In this document: one piece after another, positions 1-8,629 of the stretch
Position numbering within the stretch: position 1 is the stretch's first letter
How the letters are laid out: each line of letters starts with the position of its first letter
Assembly (NCBI GenBank): GCA_033852165.1
Contig: JAWSUZ010000011.1
Coordinates: forward strand, 106,540-170,539
Direction of reading: 5' to 3'
Source: Agarilytica sp033852165
GTDB lineage: Bacteria > Pseudomonadota > Gammaproteobacteria > Pseudomonadales > Cellvibrionaceae
DNA: 64,000 bases
The notes under the pieces: model-generated
Seen by the model: only the letters and a program-made list of their open reading frames with translations
Database searches by the model: none
What the model was told of the DNA's origin: nothing
Made by a program: the position numbers and the translations under genes

Positions 1-366
1 TGTAACACGAATACGACCATCGCCTTCGTCTACAACATCGATAATAAAATCTTCGGTAATAGTTTGCCCTGGAATTAGTGATCCATTTTCATCAACGAAA
101 TTACTCGCAATCGAACTCGTCAAACGCGTTAATAATGAACGCTGGAGTCGATTGTTAAAATCGTCTAGTGCGGTTTCTTCTTCCTCGCCTAAGTCTGGGT
201 TTTTTGTCGTGTTTTGCGCTTGCGCGCTGTTTAACAACATATTCCCATTGAGAGGACTACCGCCAAATGATGGATTAACCGGTGAATATACCATGCTTGA
301 AGAAAACGTTGAGGTCGATAAACACACACCAACAACGCTAATCATTAATAAATTATACTTGCCCAT
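1..366 (-). CDS. csgF: Curli assembly protein CsgF (3' part beyond window edge)
   Basis: Periplasmic/surface factor that in curli systems acts with the CsgG secretion pore and anchors the nucleator CsgB. The frame is open from an ATG at 366 to the window edge, 122 codons. A signal peptide of about 24 residues is followed by the family hallmark NPSFGGSPLNG, an LLNNAQ segment, a LDDFNRQLQRSLLTRL helix and the ITEDFIIDVVDEGDG stretch, matching the E. coli CsgF layout in order. E. coli CsgF is about 138 residues, so only a short C-terminus is missing. A purine-rich AGGGGCGGG precedes the ATG. It follows csgE by 42 bases on the same strand, so csgG is expected just beyond the left edge. Identity is well supported by motif order and context. 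Confidence 0.9.
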   Translation of the reverse strand, partial: MGKYNLLMISVVGVCLSTSTFSSSMVYSPVNPSFGGSPLNGNMLLNSAQAQNTTKNPDLGEEEETALDDFNNRLQRSLLTRLTSSIASNFVDENGSLIPGQTITEDFIIDVVDEGDGRIRVT

Positions 367-408
367 TTTCCCGCCCCTTACTGCTTGACACTACTTAACG
401 CTATTTAA

Positions 409-864
409 TTAGAATTCGTCACCACTTAAATCGACCTGACCAGATCCTGAGGCCGCTATATCAATATTTTGAATTCGAGATAACACATACGATACTGCCT
501 GTGCTCCACGCTCTCTTGATTGGCTGCGTGTACCCGCAATTGATGCACGATAAACAACACTTCCTTTATACCGTACAATCACTAAAGTACCCTGCCGCGC
601 TGACGGTTTTTCTTCAACTTCTACACCGTCTCCTTGAAAGTACTGATTTCGCCATTCCCGTGCAAAATGCTTAAAAAAATCTTGGCCAAACCATGTAATG
701 GTTTTGTTCACCAAAATCCCACCAATTTCGATATCTTTCGCGACGGTAATATTTGAAAGTGAAAAACAAAAAACAATCGCGGCTACCTGCGCTATTACTT
801 TGGAAATAGTTACTTTAGAAATAGTTGCTTTGGAGATGTTGAGCATGTTGGGTATGATTTTCAT
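409..864 (-). CDS. csgE: Curli assembly/transport protein CsgE
   Basis: Periplasmic adaptor that in curli systems caps the CsgG pore and directs CsgA to it. The 151-residue product has an N-terminal export signal of about 42 residues followed by a mature domain starting KDIEIGGILVNKTITWFGQDF, the typical CsgE opening, and a conserved middle with GTLVIVRYKGSVVYRASI. The signal region contains a small internal repeat (ISKATISKVTISKV) from a repeated 15-base unit, making it longer than usual; the Met at 843 is an alternative start. AGAGAG lies about seven bases before the ATG at 864. It sits between the curlin genes and csgF, all on the minus strand, as expected for a csgBA-EFG type operon. Confidence 0.88.
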   Translation of the reverse strand: MKIIPNMLNISKATISKVTISKVIAQVAAIVFCFSLSNITVAKDIEIGGILVNKTITWFGQDFFKHFAREWRNQYFQGDGVEVEEKPSARQGTLVIVRYKGSVVYRASIAGTRSQSRERGAQAVSYVLSRIQNIDIAASGSGQVDLSGDEF

Positions 865-964
865 ATCGAACTCTCTTCCAGCAGGTTTAGTTTACTGAGT
901 GAAATTTTAGGGGGGAGACGCAGCGGGAAAAACTCTCCTAAATCCGCCGCCTCTCCAGGGGGGC

Positions 965-1834
965 CTAAAAACCTTGTAGAACATCCGCATTGTTACCATT
1001 ACCGTTTTGCGTAATGGTCGCCAAATTCTCAATACCGTCTTGGCAAGCTGTCGCGCCATTACCAATTCCGTTCTGCTCTATCTCACTTACATTGTGTTGA
1101 CCATGCTGAGAAACAAACTGGTAGTTATCCGTGCCATTTTGTCTGGCAACCAGTATGTTTTCTTGTCCTTCTTGAAATGAATCAAACCAGTTATCACTGC
1201 CGTTTTGCTCTATATCGGCACGTTGACTTTGTCCCATTTGGATTCCTCCAGCGTGGTTGAAATCACCATTTTGTTCGATTTCAATTAAGCCATCACGACC
1301 ACTTTGATCACCATGAACATAGTTGTCATTACCATTTTGTACACTTGCAAAGCGATCTTCAGTTCCGGACTGGTAAACACTTGAACCGTTTTCATCACCA
1401 TCTTGTAAGGTGGTAATTAAACCCCTTGAACCCGTTTGATCGCTGTAGGCAAAGTTACCATCACCGTTTTGATTCACCGTTTGTAAATTTTCTGAACCGC
1501 CACTTTGGCCGACACTCGCCTTGTTGTCGTTGCCGTTTTGGTGAATCATTAAATTATTGTCTGTTCCGCCTTGAACAGTTGACGCTGAGTTGTAGTTTCC
1601 TGTTTGTAGTACGTAGGTTTCACCACGAACGCCATCTTGGTAAGAGTAGTTACTGTTGCCTTCACCAATTTGGTCAATGCGAATATTGTCGTCGGTACCA
1701 AGTTGTCTAACAAAGGAGTCGTTATCGCTACCAGCTTGCTCGATTACGGCATTTTCGCGAGTGGACTGACCATACGCGACTGATGATAGTAGAACTGAAA
1801 TTGTTGATACGGTGATGATGGTTTTGATTTTCAT
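965..1834 (-). CDS. csgA: Curlin repeat protein, probable major subunit CsgA
   Basis: Secreted amyloid subunit with a signal peptide (MKIKTIITVSTISVLLSSVAYG) and about eleven imperfect repeats of roughly 22 residues of the curlin type, each with Q-x-G-x-x-N signatures such as QNGNDN, QNGDGN and QNGSDN, ending in VLQGF. At 289 residues it is about twice the length of E. coli CsgA, as in many marine curli systems. The frame extends to a TTG at 1849, but the ATG at 1834 is preferred because GAGG lies nine bases upstream and the signal peptide begins there. It lies between the csgB-like gene and csgE on the same strand. One cysteine sits in a late repeat (TACQDG), unusual for curlin. Naming it csgA rather than csgB rests on length and order. 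Confidence 0.85.
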   Translation of the reverse strand: MKIKTIITVSTISVLLSSVAYGQSTRENAVIEQAGSDNDSFVRQLGTDDNIRIDQIGEGNSNYSYQDGVRGETYVLQTGNYNSASTVQGGTDNNLMIHQNGNDNKASVGQSGGSENLQTVNQNGDGNFAYSDQTGSRGLITTLQDGDENGSSVYQSGTEDRFASVQNGNDNYVHGDQSGRDGLIEIEQNGDFNHAGGIQMGQSQRADIEQNGSDNWFDSFQEGQENILVARQNGTDNYQFVSQHGQHNVSEIEQNGIGNGATACQDGIENLATITQNGNGNNADVLQGF

Positions 1835-2086
1835 TTTTGCAAACCTCAATATCCACCAAACAATTCTCTTGTTAACTATTTGGTGCGCCCTATTTATTCC
1901 TTATCTCGTTAATAAAGACAAACTCCTTTTTGTCTTACGTACTTGGGTAATTGCATGAGCCGTTCCAACTTGGGCCACTTTGGGTTTTAAGATAAAAGGA
2001 ATATTAATTTGGCCGTGGCTAGACGAAAGAGCGTTAAGAACTAAAAGTTTGGTATAAGAAGGGCTTTTTAGAACTAAAAAGTGATT

Positions 2087-2102
2087 TGTGACGCGCGTCA
2101 CA
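2087..2102. promoter_or_regulatory. Perfect CRP/Vfr-type palindrome upstream of csgA
   Basis: The 16-base sequence TGTGACGCGCGTCACA is a perfect palindrome and carries both half-sites of the CRP-family consensus TGTGA-N6-TCACA. It lies about 250 bases upstream of the csgA-like start. Binding by a CRP/Vfr homologue is inferred from the motif alone. Confidence 0.5.
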
Positions 2103-2107
2103 CTAAG

Positions 2108-2144
2108 GTCGCCTGTGACAACATATGCAAATATGTTGTGCGAC
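2108..2144. promoter_or_regulatory. Dyad upstream of csgA
   Basis: Inverted repeat ACAACATAT/ATATGTTGT (2118-2126 and 2131-2139) around GCAA, flanked by an outer GTCGC/GCGAC pair. It may be an operator or an RNA hairpin. No run of T follows, so a simple terminator is not favoured. Confidence 0.35.
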
Positions 2145-2162
2145 TGAACATTTTGCGTGCCA

Positions 2163-2183
2163 CTGTGACGAAAATTGTCACAG
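2163..2183. promoter_or_regulatory. Third dyad upstream of csgA
   Basis: CTGTGAC and GTCACAG are separated by seven bases. The half-sites resemble those of the palindrome at 2087 but with wider spacing, so this is a possible second, weaker regulator site. Confidence 0.3.
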
Positions 2184-2306
2184 CTTTAGATTTTTCAGTA
2201 TTACTCGTCGTAGAAAGCTAAAACATTTGGAGAGACTGCAAGTCTCACGGTGAATACGGGGACGTGACATCGGGTACAAATGCTGTGGCTTAATGGTTAT
2301 GAGACC

Positions 2307-2609
2307 GCGTCAGTACTTCAGAAGGAGTTTCCAATACACGCCACAAGTACATCCTGTAGGCTCGCTAATACCATCCATCGACAGTGTGCTCGGCTCTGGC
2401 TCCCTCGATAACTACTCGGCTTTATCTCCTGAGTCGCTCTACCAATTACATCCTTATAATTGTCAGGCGTTATTCTACTTATGCGCTCCTGCGCTAATGC
2501 TTCTCCCTAACACCTATTTCCCTATAGGCGTCCGGCACTGTCTACTACGCCACATCCGTGTGGCAATGGCATTAAACGGTATTGGAAACTCCTTCTGCAG
2601 TACTGAAGC
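2307..2609. repeat. MITE-like hairpin element 1 (303 bp, 31-base terminal inverted repeats)
   Basis: Bases 2307-2337 and 2579-2609 are inverted copies matching at 29 of 31 positions (shared CAGAAGGAGTTTCCAATAC). Inside lie two segments, about 2371-2405 and 2499-2574, that recur in inverted orientation in element 2. Element 1 has 93 extra bases (2406-2498) between them. No target-site duplication is evident. The open frames across it look like repeat artefacts, with no recognisable protein family. It sits in the unusually long csgB-csgA gap. Confidence 0.65.
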
Positions 2610-2705
2610 TACGTGCAAACGTCAACTTATACTCTGAGTTCCAAGGTCTTAAGTCCGCTGCATTGGTATGGGGTGCAATTTTGACATAGCCCTTACATGC
2701 ACTGA

Positions 2706-2915
2706 GCATCGGCTGTTCGGGGGCTCGGCCAAGACCATCTAATGCCATTACCACATAGAGGTGGTGTAGTAGACCGTGCAGGACGCCTATAGGGAAATAG
2801 GTGTTAGGGAGAAGCAGGGAGCCAGAGCCGAGCACACTGTCGATGGATGGCATTTGTGAGCCTAATATGGACATACTCGTGGCGTGTCTTGGCCGAGCCC
2901 CCGAACAGCCGATGC
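2706..2915. repeat. MITE-like hairpin element 2 (210 bp, 30-base perfect terminal inverted repeats)
   Basis: Bases 2706-2735 and 2886-2915 are perfect inverted copies (they include GGGGGCTCGGCCAAGAC). The interior, about 2741-2851, is the reverse complement of the two core segments of element 1 joined without the 93-base insert. The two elements therefore share a core but have different termini. Confidence 0.65.
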
Positions 2916-2977
2916 GGTATATACCGAACACCAGATAGAGAGAAAGAACAAAGAAAGGAATTAAGAACGAAAAAGAG

Positions 2978-3511
2978 CTAGTAGCCCTGTAACACCAGAA
3001 CCGACAGACCATTTCCCTCTTGTATCACTTCACTTCTCAAACCAAGACCCATTTGCTGAATTTCGGCAAAATTACTATCGCCATGCTGGCTGATACGAGC
3101 TTGAATATCACGGCCGCTTTGGTCTGCATCAATACGGTTGTTATTTCCCAACTGCTCGCTAACCAACTGATTTTTCTGGCCTTTTTGACTTGCATTTACC
3201 ACGTTTTGCAAACCATCTTGATTTGTGTAGATAAGCAAATCGCCCCCCATCTGCTCAATGGTGGCTAGGTTTTCCATACCAAACTGCTGACTTTCCACAT
3301 GGTTTCTCATTCCAGACTGCTGAATCGTTAATCGATGCAGATCTCCATTTTGCAAAACTAAAGCATGATTACCCGCGATATCAGGACGCCCCGATAATTC
3401 ATCCATCAGATCCAAATCCAAGCCCAACCCGATTTCAGCGACAGCAACCGCATGACACATCATGCCGACAATCAGTAATGTGAAAAGCTTAAGTCTGGGT
3501 GTTATGTCCAT
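2978..3511 (-). CDS. csgB: Curlin repeat protein, probable minor subunit/nucleator CsgB
   Basis: Secreted 177-residue protein with a signal peptide ending near AVAVA, then curlin-type repeats with the Q-x-G-x-x-N pattern (QNGDLHR, QSGMRNH, QFGMEN, QKGQKN, QLGNNN, QHGDSN) and the terminal VLQGY, matching the VLQGF end of the larger curlin gene. It is first in the transcription order of the locus and shorter than its partner, as for CsgB, which nucleates fibre formation at the cell surface. The acidic segment GLGLDLDLMDELSGRPD before the repeats is distinctive. A 1.1 kb gap with two hairpin elements separates it from the csgA-like gene, so the two may not be strictly co-transcribed. The csgA/csgB assignment could be swapped. 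Confidence 0.8.
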   Translation of the reverse strand: MDITPRLKLFTLLIVGMMCHAVAVAEIGLGLDLDLMDELSGRPDIAGNHALVLQNGDLHRLTIQQSGMRNHVESQQFGMENLATIEQMGGDLLIYTNQDGLQNVVNASQKGQKNQLVSEQLGNNNRIDADQSGRDIQARISQHGDSNFAEIQQMGLGLRSEVIQEGNGLSVLVLQGY

Positions 3512-3838
3512 TGTCTTTTCATGCCTTATATTGACTAAAGAAACCAGGATACTTCGAGCCGTTCAATAAAATTAAAGCTAAAACCGAACGTAATTTTATT
3601 GCTACATGAAAACACACACACTTTTCATGCCAGGTAAAAACAAGAAGGCAGACTCACAAAAAAAATAGCATTTTATTTTAATTTAACTTTTTGATTTAAA
3701 CTTTTGATTTGATTTTTGATCTAGCTGTTGATCGAACTTCAGGATATTGAACAGGATATATAGAAAGGGTTTAATATAAGAAACCAATGCGGCAAGCGAA
3801 TTTTAACAGCCAGCCACATTGAAAATCGGTTTCAATAA
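3512..3838. other. AT-rich upstream region of the curli locus
   Basis: No gene is seen. Around 3685-3722 the sequence repeats TTTTGATTT-like words three to four times, possible A-tract or regulator sites for the csgB-like gene. Confidence 0.3.
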
Positions 3839-4963
3839 CTAACGACAGCTCACAGGCAGATACTTAGTCTCTAGTGTTCCAGAATTACAACTCCACTGTA
3901 ATCTTTGGTTATTATCGAAGGAAGGTTTATAAATAACGGTCTTCCCTTCTAGTAAACTTTCACCCGTCAATTTTAAAATAAAGCCTTCATCGCCTACTTC
4001 TACAGATTCCACAACAGCATTCGACAAATCTAATGGCAAACCTATGATCTGGACGTTAAAAGGTAGCTCTCCGTGCTCTGCTAGATAAGGGCTTGCCTTG
4101 TCTTTAATCTGTCGACCAATCATTTCCACGCCCATGACTCGTGCTCGAACGGTATAATCCTGGTACGCAGGTAAAGCAACTGCAGCCAAGATGCCGATAA
4201 TCGCTACGACGACCATTACCGAAACTAAGCCTCCAGCCGGACCGCCAACGCCTATTCGTGGAATAAAAAACGCTAGGATTCCAGCAAAGATGCTGCGACG
4301 AGGGAATTCTGAATCTTGCTTCTTAGACACGTCGACAATGCGCTTCATTCTTTTGCATAACCAGGGATAGTCTGCCGTAAATTCATTAAATGACATCCAA
4401 AATCCACCGGTCTCATCGCTTTGTTTCATATACTCCTGAATATTGAGTTTACTCCATGAATCTGGCCCAGTGGCTAATACAGCCATACCAAAGGCCGCAT
4501 CTTTTGTTTCTTTACAGCAGTGCAGCCCATGAAAATCACAGGTGTATTCTCTCGCTCGCGAATATGCAGCTCCAACCAACGGAAGTAGTTTCCCTGGCCA
4601 CGTTAAGGTCGCCCAATTTAAGTGCCCGCGCTTTACATGCCCGAGTTCATGACCAATATAGAAATTGATGCTGTTGGGGTATTTTTTTAACGCATCGACA
4701 ATACTGCTATACAAGACAACGTAATGTCTTCGAAGAAATCGGGTTGCAAGCGCATTCAGAATACCATCGGAGTTTAAAATATATAACTCGGGCTCTTCTT
4801 CCTTATCCAGCTTGCGACAACACTCTTGGTATTGTGCGTAAAGTTCTGGAAATTGCTTTTCGGAAACTTTTACCCCCGTTCCTTTTAGGTATGAGATAAA
4901 TGCAGAATGGGAGAAGAGGAATATTAGCGCCCCCATCAACAAATAAATGAGCGCTACGCCCAC
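3839..4963 (-). CDS. M48-family metallopeptidase fused to a type IV pilin-like domain
   Basis: Predicted membrane zinc protease. Residues 1-20 form a membrane segment. HELGH at 105-109 is the zinc motif and E139 in REYTCDFHG is the likely third ligand, as in M48/HtpX-type proteases. After residue 240 comes GGLVSVMVVVAIIGILAAV and then ALPAYQDYTVRARV, the hydrophobic N-terminal helix of type IV pilins, followed by a pilin-like globular region with a Cys pair (WSCNSG...VSCR). An M48 catalytic domain upstream of a pilin-like module is an unusual architecture. The GTG start at 4963 lacks a convincing ribosome-binding site. A better one sits before an ATG at 5058 that begins a membrane-helix coding stretch in another frame, so the reading frame is probably broken near 4980 (see the next entry). 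The substrate is unknown. Confidence 0.75.
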   Translation of the reverse strand: MGVALIYLLMGALIFLFSHSAFISYLKGTGVKVSEKQFPELYAQYQECCRKLDKEEEPELYILNSDGILNALATRFLRRHYVVLYSSIVDALKKYPNSINFYIGHELGHVKRGHLNWATLTWPGKLLPLVGAAYSRAREYTCDFHGLHCCKETKDAAFGMAVLATGPDSWSKLNIQEYMKQSDETGGFWMSFNEFTADYPWLCKRMKRIVDVSKKQDSEFPRRSIFAGILAFFIPRIGVGGPAGGLVSVMVVVAIIGILAAVALPAYQDYTVRARVMGVEMIGRQIKDKASPYLAEHGELPFNVQIIGLPLDLSNAVVESVEVGDEGFILKLTGESLLEGKTVIYKPSFDNNQRLQWSCNSGTLETKYLPVSCR

Positions 4964-4977
4964 CGTTCCAAGGACGA

Positions 4978-5058
4978 TTAGAGTCTATATATCAGAATAG
5001 ATACAACCAAAATGATCGAATACAAGGGCTTTTCGTTTTTATAAATTAAATCCATCAT
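4978..5058 (-). pseudogene. Detached N-terminal segment of the M48-pilin gene (probable frameshift)
   Basis: From ATG 5058, with AGGAGA six bases upstream, the frame encodes MMDLIYKNEKPLYSIILVVS and a few more residues, then stops at 4978. The other frame continues directly from the same spot as IVLGTVGVALIYLL, so one hydrophobic N-terminus seems split between two frames. One missing base (or two extra) near 4979-4985 would explain it. No slippery heptamer is visible, so decay or an assembly error is favoured over programmed frameshifting. Confidence 0.55.
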
Positions 5059-5226
5059 ATTTCTCCTATTGTTTATTTTTATTATCCTACATATATCTTC
5101 AGGTACTGCTATCTACAAGCTCTTCTATCTGCAGTAGCTATTTAGAGCGACCATCAGGACGAAAAAGCATCCTTACCGGCAATGGTTGATTAAATATGCC
5201 CCGCTAGCAAGGCGCTGCCATCGACA

Positions 5227-6975
5227 TTATTCGATTGCCTCTAAATCCACCACCATCAATTGCAAACTTTCCTTCCCCCTAAATACGTTAACATCCAAAT
5301 GGTAGGCTAGGCGCACTTCCCTCGCTCGGGTACTTGGCCAAACATTGGTGTCGACATTAAAGGCTATCGCGTCGAATACTATATTTGAGTAGGGTTCTCG
5401 CGATAACACGAGTTTAAGATGTTTTTCACCCACAATGCGCTGATTGACGATATAGAAACACCCATCGAAGGTTGGCTCAGGAAATAGCTGGCCCCACGGG
5501 CCGTTATTTTTTAGCGTATGCGCCACATCTAAAGTTAAAAACTCTTCTGGCAATTCCCCATCACTGAGAACAATGGGATCAATAATCTCTTCGGTAAGTT
5601 GACGCTCGACGGTTTCATTAAAGGCTTGTTTAAATACCGATAAATTTTCTGATTTAAGTGATAATCCGGCGGCCATTGCATGCCCACCAAACTTTTCAAT
5701 AAGGCCAGGGTTTGAACTGGCGATTTCGTCGAGAATATCGCGCATGTGAACGCCGGGAATGGAACGCCCTGAGCCTTTTAGCTCCCCTGTATCAGCATCT
5801 GCAAAAACGATTGTCGGGCGATTCCTGCGGTCTTTAATTCGCGAGGCCAAAATGCCAATTACACCCTGATGCCAATCGGGCTGATACAAACAGATTCCTG
5901 AACTTTGCTGGCTCAGTTCGTCGTCAGAGAAATTCTCAAATTGTTTTAAGGCTTCTTGCTGCATCGACGATTCAATTTGCTTACGATCACAGTTGAGATC
6001 ATCTAGCTCACGAGCAAGATCTCGTGCTTCGGGAATACTGCTGGTGGTTAAGCATTTAATGCCTAAAGACATATCGTCTAAGCGCCCCGCCGCATTTAGC
6101 CGAGGGCCGATGGCAAACCCCAAATCAGTCGAGTTCAGACGATGGGCTTCCTTGCTCGCGATTTGTAAAATCGCGGCAATGCCCGGATTTGCTTTACCGG
6201 CGCGCATTCGCTGTAAACCTGCCGCCACTAATATGCGATTGTTGTAATCCAGCGGTACAACGTCAGCAACTGTGCCAAGGGCTACAAGATCAAGTACTTC
6301 GCCCAGGTTTGGCTCTGAAATATTTTGTTGCTGAAACCAATCAACTTCCCTTAGCTTTTTTCTCAACGCGGACATGAGGTAAAAAATCACCCCAACACCC
6401 GCTAAGTTTTTACTGGGGAATTCACAGCCGTGTTGATTGGGATTCACAATCGCATCGGCTTCTGGAGATTCTCTTCCCGGCAAATGATGATCGGTTACGA
6501 GAACTTTTATGCCCAGCGCTTTCGCGGCTTTAACGCCTTCGATGCTGGATATTCCGTTATCAACGGTAACAATTAAATTTGGGCTTCGCTCTGCAGCTAC
6601 TTCGACAATTTCTGGCGTTAAGCCATAACCAAAAACAAACCTATTGGGGACAAGGTAGTCGAGCTTCTTTGCGCCAAAGGCCGACAAGCACCGCATAGCT
6701 ACGGCAGTACTGGTGGCACCGTCCGCATCGAAATCACCGACAATAAGGATGCTGTCATTGTTTGATAGTGCGTTTATTAATAATTCAACTGCGGCATCCA
6801 ATCCCTTTAATGAATCAGGCCTAAGCATATTGGCAAGTTTGTAATCGTTATGCTTACCGTACTCTGCACCACGGGATTGGAAAATATCACTGAGTAGCTT
6901 TTCAATGGCTTTCGGATCACCAACGAGGGAATGATAGCTGTTCACATGGGAGCGATGTTTAATTGTTTTTTTCAT
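5227..6975 (-). CDS. recJ: Single-stranded-DNA-specific exonuclease RecJ
   Basis: 5'-3' exonuclease on single-stranded DNA, acting in recombination and mismatch and base excision repair. The 582-residue product has the DHH-family motifs: DFDADG at 81-86, TVDNG near 137, DHH at 162-164, and the DHHA1-domain motif GGHAMAAG at 430-437, followed by the C-terminal OB-like domain. Length and motif order are normal for RecJ. The ATG at 6975 begins a typical N-terminus. It is downstream of thrC on the same strand, separated by 175 bases that contain two short hairpins, so it may be read as a separate unit. Confidence 0.95.
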   Translation of the reverse strand: MKKTIKHRSHVNSYHSLVGDPKAIEKLLSDIFQSRGAEYGKHNDYKLANMLRPDSLKGLDAAVELLINALSNNDSILIVGDFDADGATSTAVAMRCLSAFGAKKLDYLVPNRFVFGYGLTPEIVEVAAERSPNLIVTVDNGISSIEGVKAAKALGIKVLVTDHHLPGRESPEADAIVNPNQHGCEFPSKNLAGVGVIFYLMSALRKKLREVDWFQQQNISEPNLGEVLDLVALGTVADVVPLDYNNRILVAAGLQRMRAGKANPGIAAILQIASKEAHRLNSTDLGFAIGPRLNAAGRLDDMSLGIKCLTTSSIPEARDLARELDDLNCDRKQIESSMQQEALKQFENFSDDELSQQSSGICLYQPDWHQGVIGILASRIKDRRNRPTIVFADADTGELKGSGRSIPGVHMRDILDEIASSNPGLIEKFGGHAMAAGLSLKSENLSVFKQAFNETVERQLTEEIIDPIVLSDGELPEEFLTLDVAHTLKNNGPWGQLFPEPTFDGCFYIVNQRIVGEKHLKLVLSREPYSNIVFDAIAFNVDTNVWPSTRAREVRLAYHLDVNVFRGKESLQLMVVDLEAIE

Positions 6976-7031
6976 TGTTACGAGAAATGTTAATTGGTTA
7001 AACGATCTATTAATTTAACAAGTTATTAAAA

Positions 7032-7114
7032 CTGGAGTTTCAACCTCCAGGTCCACACGCCTAAAACGACTTCGCCCTGACGGATTGTATTCTCAAACAC
7101 AACTCAACAGGGCG
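7032..7114. other. Two short inverted repeats between thrC and recJ
   Basis: CTGGAG/CTCCAG at 7032-7037 and 7045-7050, and CGCCCTG/CAGGGCG at 7073-7079 and 7108-7114. They may form RNA hairpins in the thrC 3' region. Neither has a clear T run, so a terminator role is only possible. Confidence 0.25.
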
Positions 7115-7150
7115 AATAGGAAAGGTGTTTCCAGATAATAATCGTGAAAA

Positions 7151-8548
7151 TTAGCTCACAACATTATCGGCAACAAACTGCTGAACCACGGCCAGGTCGT
7201 TATCGAGCACAGTGAACTTTTCTTCGCGTTCGAACAAATCGGCCATATGATGCGGCAACTCCGGATCGTTTTTTTGCCCTGCCTTTTTAACTGCTTCTGG
7301 GAACTTAGCGGGGTGCGCGGTCGCTAAACACACCATAGGAGTCGATTGAGAGCGTCGGGTTTTACGAGCCGCTTGAACACCAATTGCCGTATGCGGATCA
7401 AGTAAGTACTCGGTCGTTTCATAAACGTCACGAATGACTTCGATTATTTCATCGTCATCAATACGATAGCTGCTGAACAGTTCACGAGCTTCAGATAAAG
7501 CTCCTTCACTTAGCACCAGTGATCCGGACTTAAAATCTTCCATCATTTTTTTGATTGCTGCGCCATCTCTATCGTACAAATCGAACAGCATGCGTTCAAA
7601 ATTACTGGAGACCATGATATCCATACTCGGTGCAAGCGAATGAACCAAGGGTTGTTTACTTAGGTCATTCTCGCTGATACAGCGGTGCAAAATATCGTTA
7701 CTGTTGGTTGCAATCACCAACTGCTCGATGGGAAGCCCCATTTTTTTCGCCAAGTAACCGGCAAAAATATCTCCAAAATTCCCTGTAGGAACAGAAAACG
7801 AAATGGGCCGATGTGGACCACCGAGTGATAAACTGGCGTAAAAATAATAAACGATTTGCGCCATGATGCGCGCCCAGTTAATCGAATTAACAGCCACCAA
7901 AGGTCGGCCTTCAGGTAAAAAGCTTTGGTCTGCAAAGCTCGTTTTAATCATGTTTTGGCAATCGTCAAAATTACCCCTTAGTGCAATATTGTGGACATTC
8001 GGTTCTAGCACCGATGTCATCTGCTTGCGCTGAACATCCGACACACGATTATGCGGGTGTAAAATAAAGATGTCGACGTTGCTGCATTTTTTACACCCTT
8101 CAATCGCCGCTGAACCGGTATCACCTGAGGTTGCCCCCATGATGACGACTTTTTGCTGACGTTTTTCAAGAATGTAGTCGAGAAGATTGCCCAAAAACTG
8201 TAAAGCAAAATCTTTAAACGCTAAGGTCGGGCCTTGAAATAATTCCAATATCCATTCGTTATGTGCAGTTTGTACTAGCGGTGCAATACCGTCATGGCGA
8301 AAAGAATCATACGAAGTATCGATGATCTTTTTTAAGTCAGCATCAGGCACTTCACCATCGACAAACGGCGCAATCACTTTAAACGCTAAGTCGCGATAAC
8401 TTAAACCGGCCCACGATGCGATTTCTTCTTTTGAGTAATGTGGCAATGTTTCTGGAACATATAAACCACCATCGCTTGCTAGACCAGCAAGAACAACTTC
8501 TTCAAAATTTAAACTGGGCGCGTCGCCACGGGTACTGATGTATTTCAC
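7151..8548 (-). CDS. thrC: Threonine synthase
   Basis: Cytosolic PLP enzyme that converts O-phosphohomoserine to threonine, the last step of the threonine pathway. The 465-residue protein has the long-form N-terminus (MKYISTRGDAPSLNFEEV), the PLP-lysine motif LAFKDFALQ with K112, ATSGDTGSAAIEG for phosphate binding, and SVPTGNFGD. It lies 81 bases downstream of hom on the same strand, a hom-thrC unit as in Pseudomonas. The short gap contains an AT-rich inverted repeat. Confidence 0.96.
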   Translation of the reverse strand: MKYISTRGDAPSLNFEEVVLAGLASDGGLYVPETLPHYSKEEIASWAGLSYRDLAFKVIAPFVDGEVPDADLKKIIDTSYDSFRHDGIAPLVQTAHNEWILELFQGPTLAFKDFALQFLGNLLDYILEKRQQKVVIMGATSGDTGSAAIEGCKKCSNVDIFILHPHNRVSDVQRKQMTSVLEPNVHNIALRGNFDDCQNMIKTSFADQSFLPEGRPLVAVNSINWARIMAQIVYYFYASLSLGGPHRPISFSVPTGNFGDIFAGYLAKKMGLPIEQLVIATNSNDILHRCISENDLSKQPLVHSLAPSMDIMVSSNFERMLFDLYDRDGAAIKKMMEDFKSGSLVLSEGALSEARELFSSYRIDDDEIIEVIRDVYETTEYLLDPHTAIGVQAARKTRRSQSTPMVCLATAHPAKFPEAVKKAGQKNDPELPHHMADLFEREEKFTVLDNDLAVVQQFVADNVVS

Positions 8549-8577
8549 TTTATTTGCCTAGATATATTGTATGGTTA

Positions 8578-8609
8578 AATTAATTACGAAAAGTTAAGCG
8601 TAATTAATT
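8578..8609. other. AT-rich inverted repeat between hom and thrC
   Basis: AATTAATTACG (8578-8588) and CGTAATTAATT (8599-8609) are perfect inverted copies around a 10-base loop. It could modulate thrC expression or mRNA stability. No leader peptide rich in Thr or Ile was seen. Confidence 0.3.
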
Positions 8610-8629
8610 CAATTCTTTGATCAACTTAA

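Noticed and set aside
2293..3012. Open frames 2293-2637 (plus) and 2572-3012 (minus) as genes
   Set aside because: They lie inside the two inverted hairpin elements, read the same core on opposite strands (both contain a PSIDSVLGSGS stretch), and have no recognisable family or ribosome-binding site. Repeat structure explains them.
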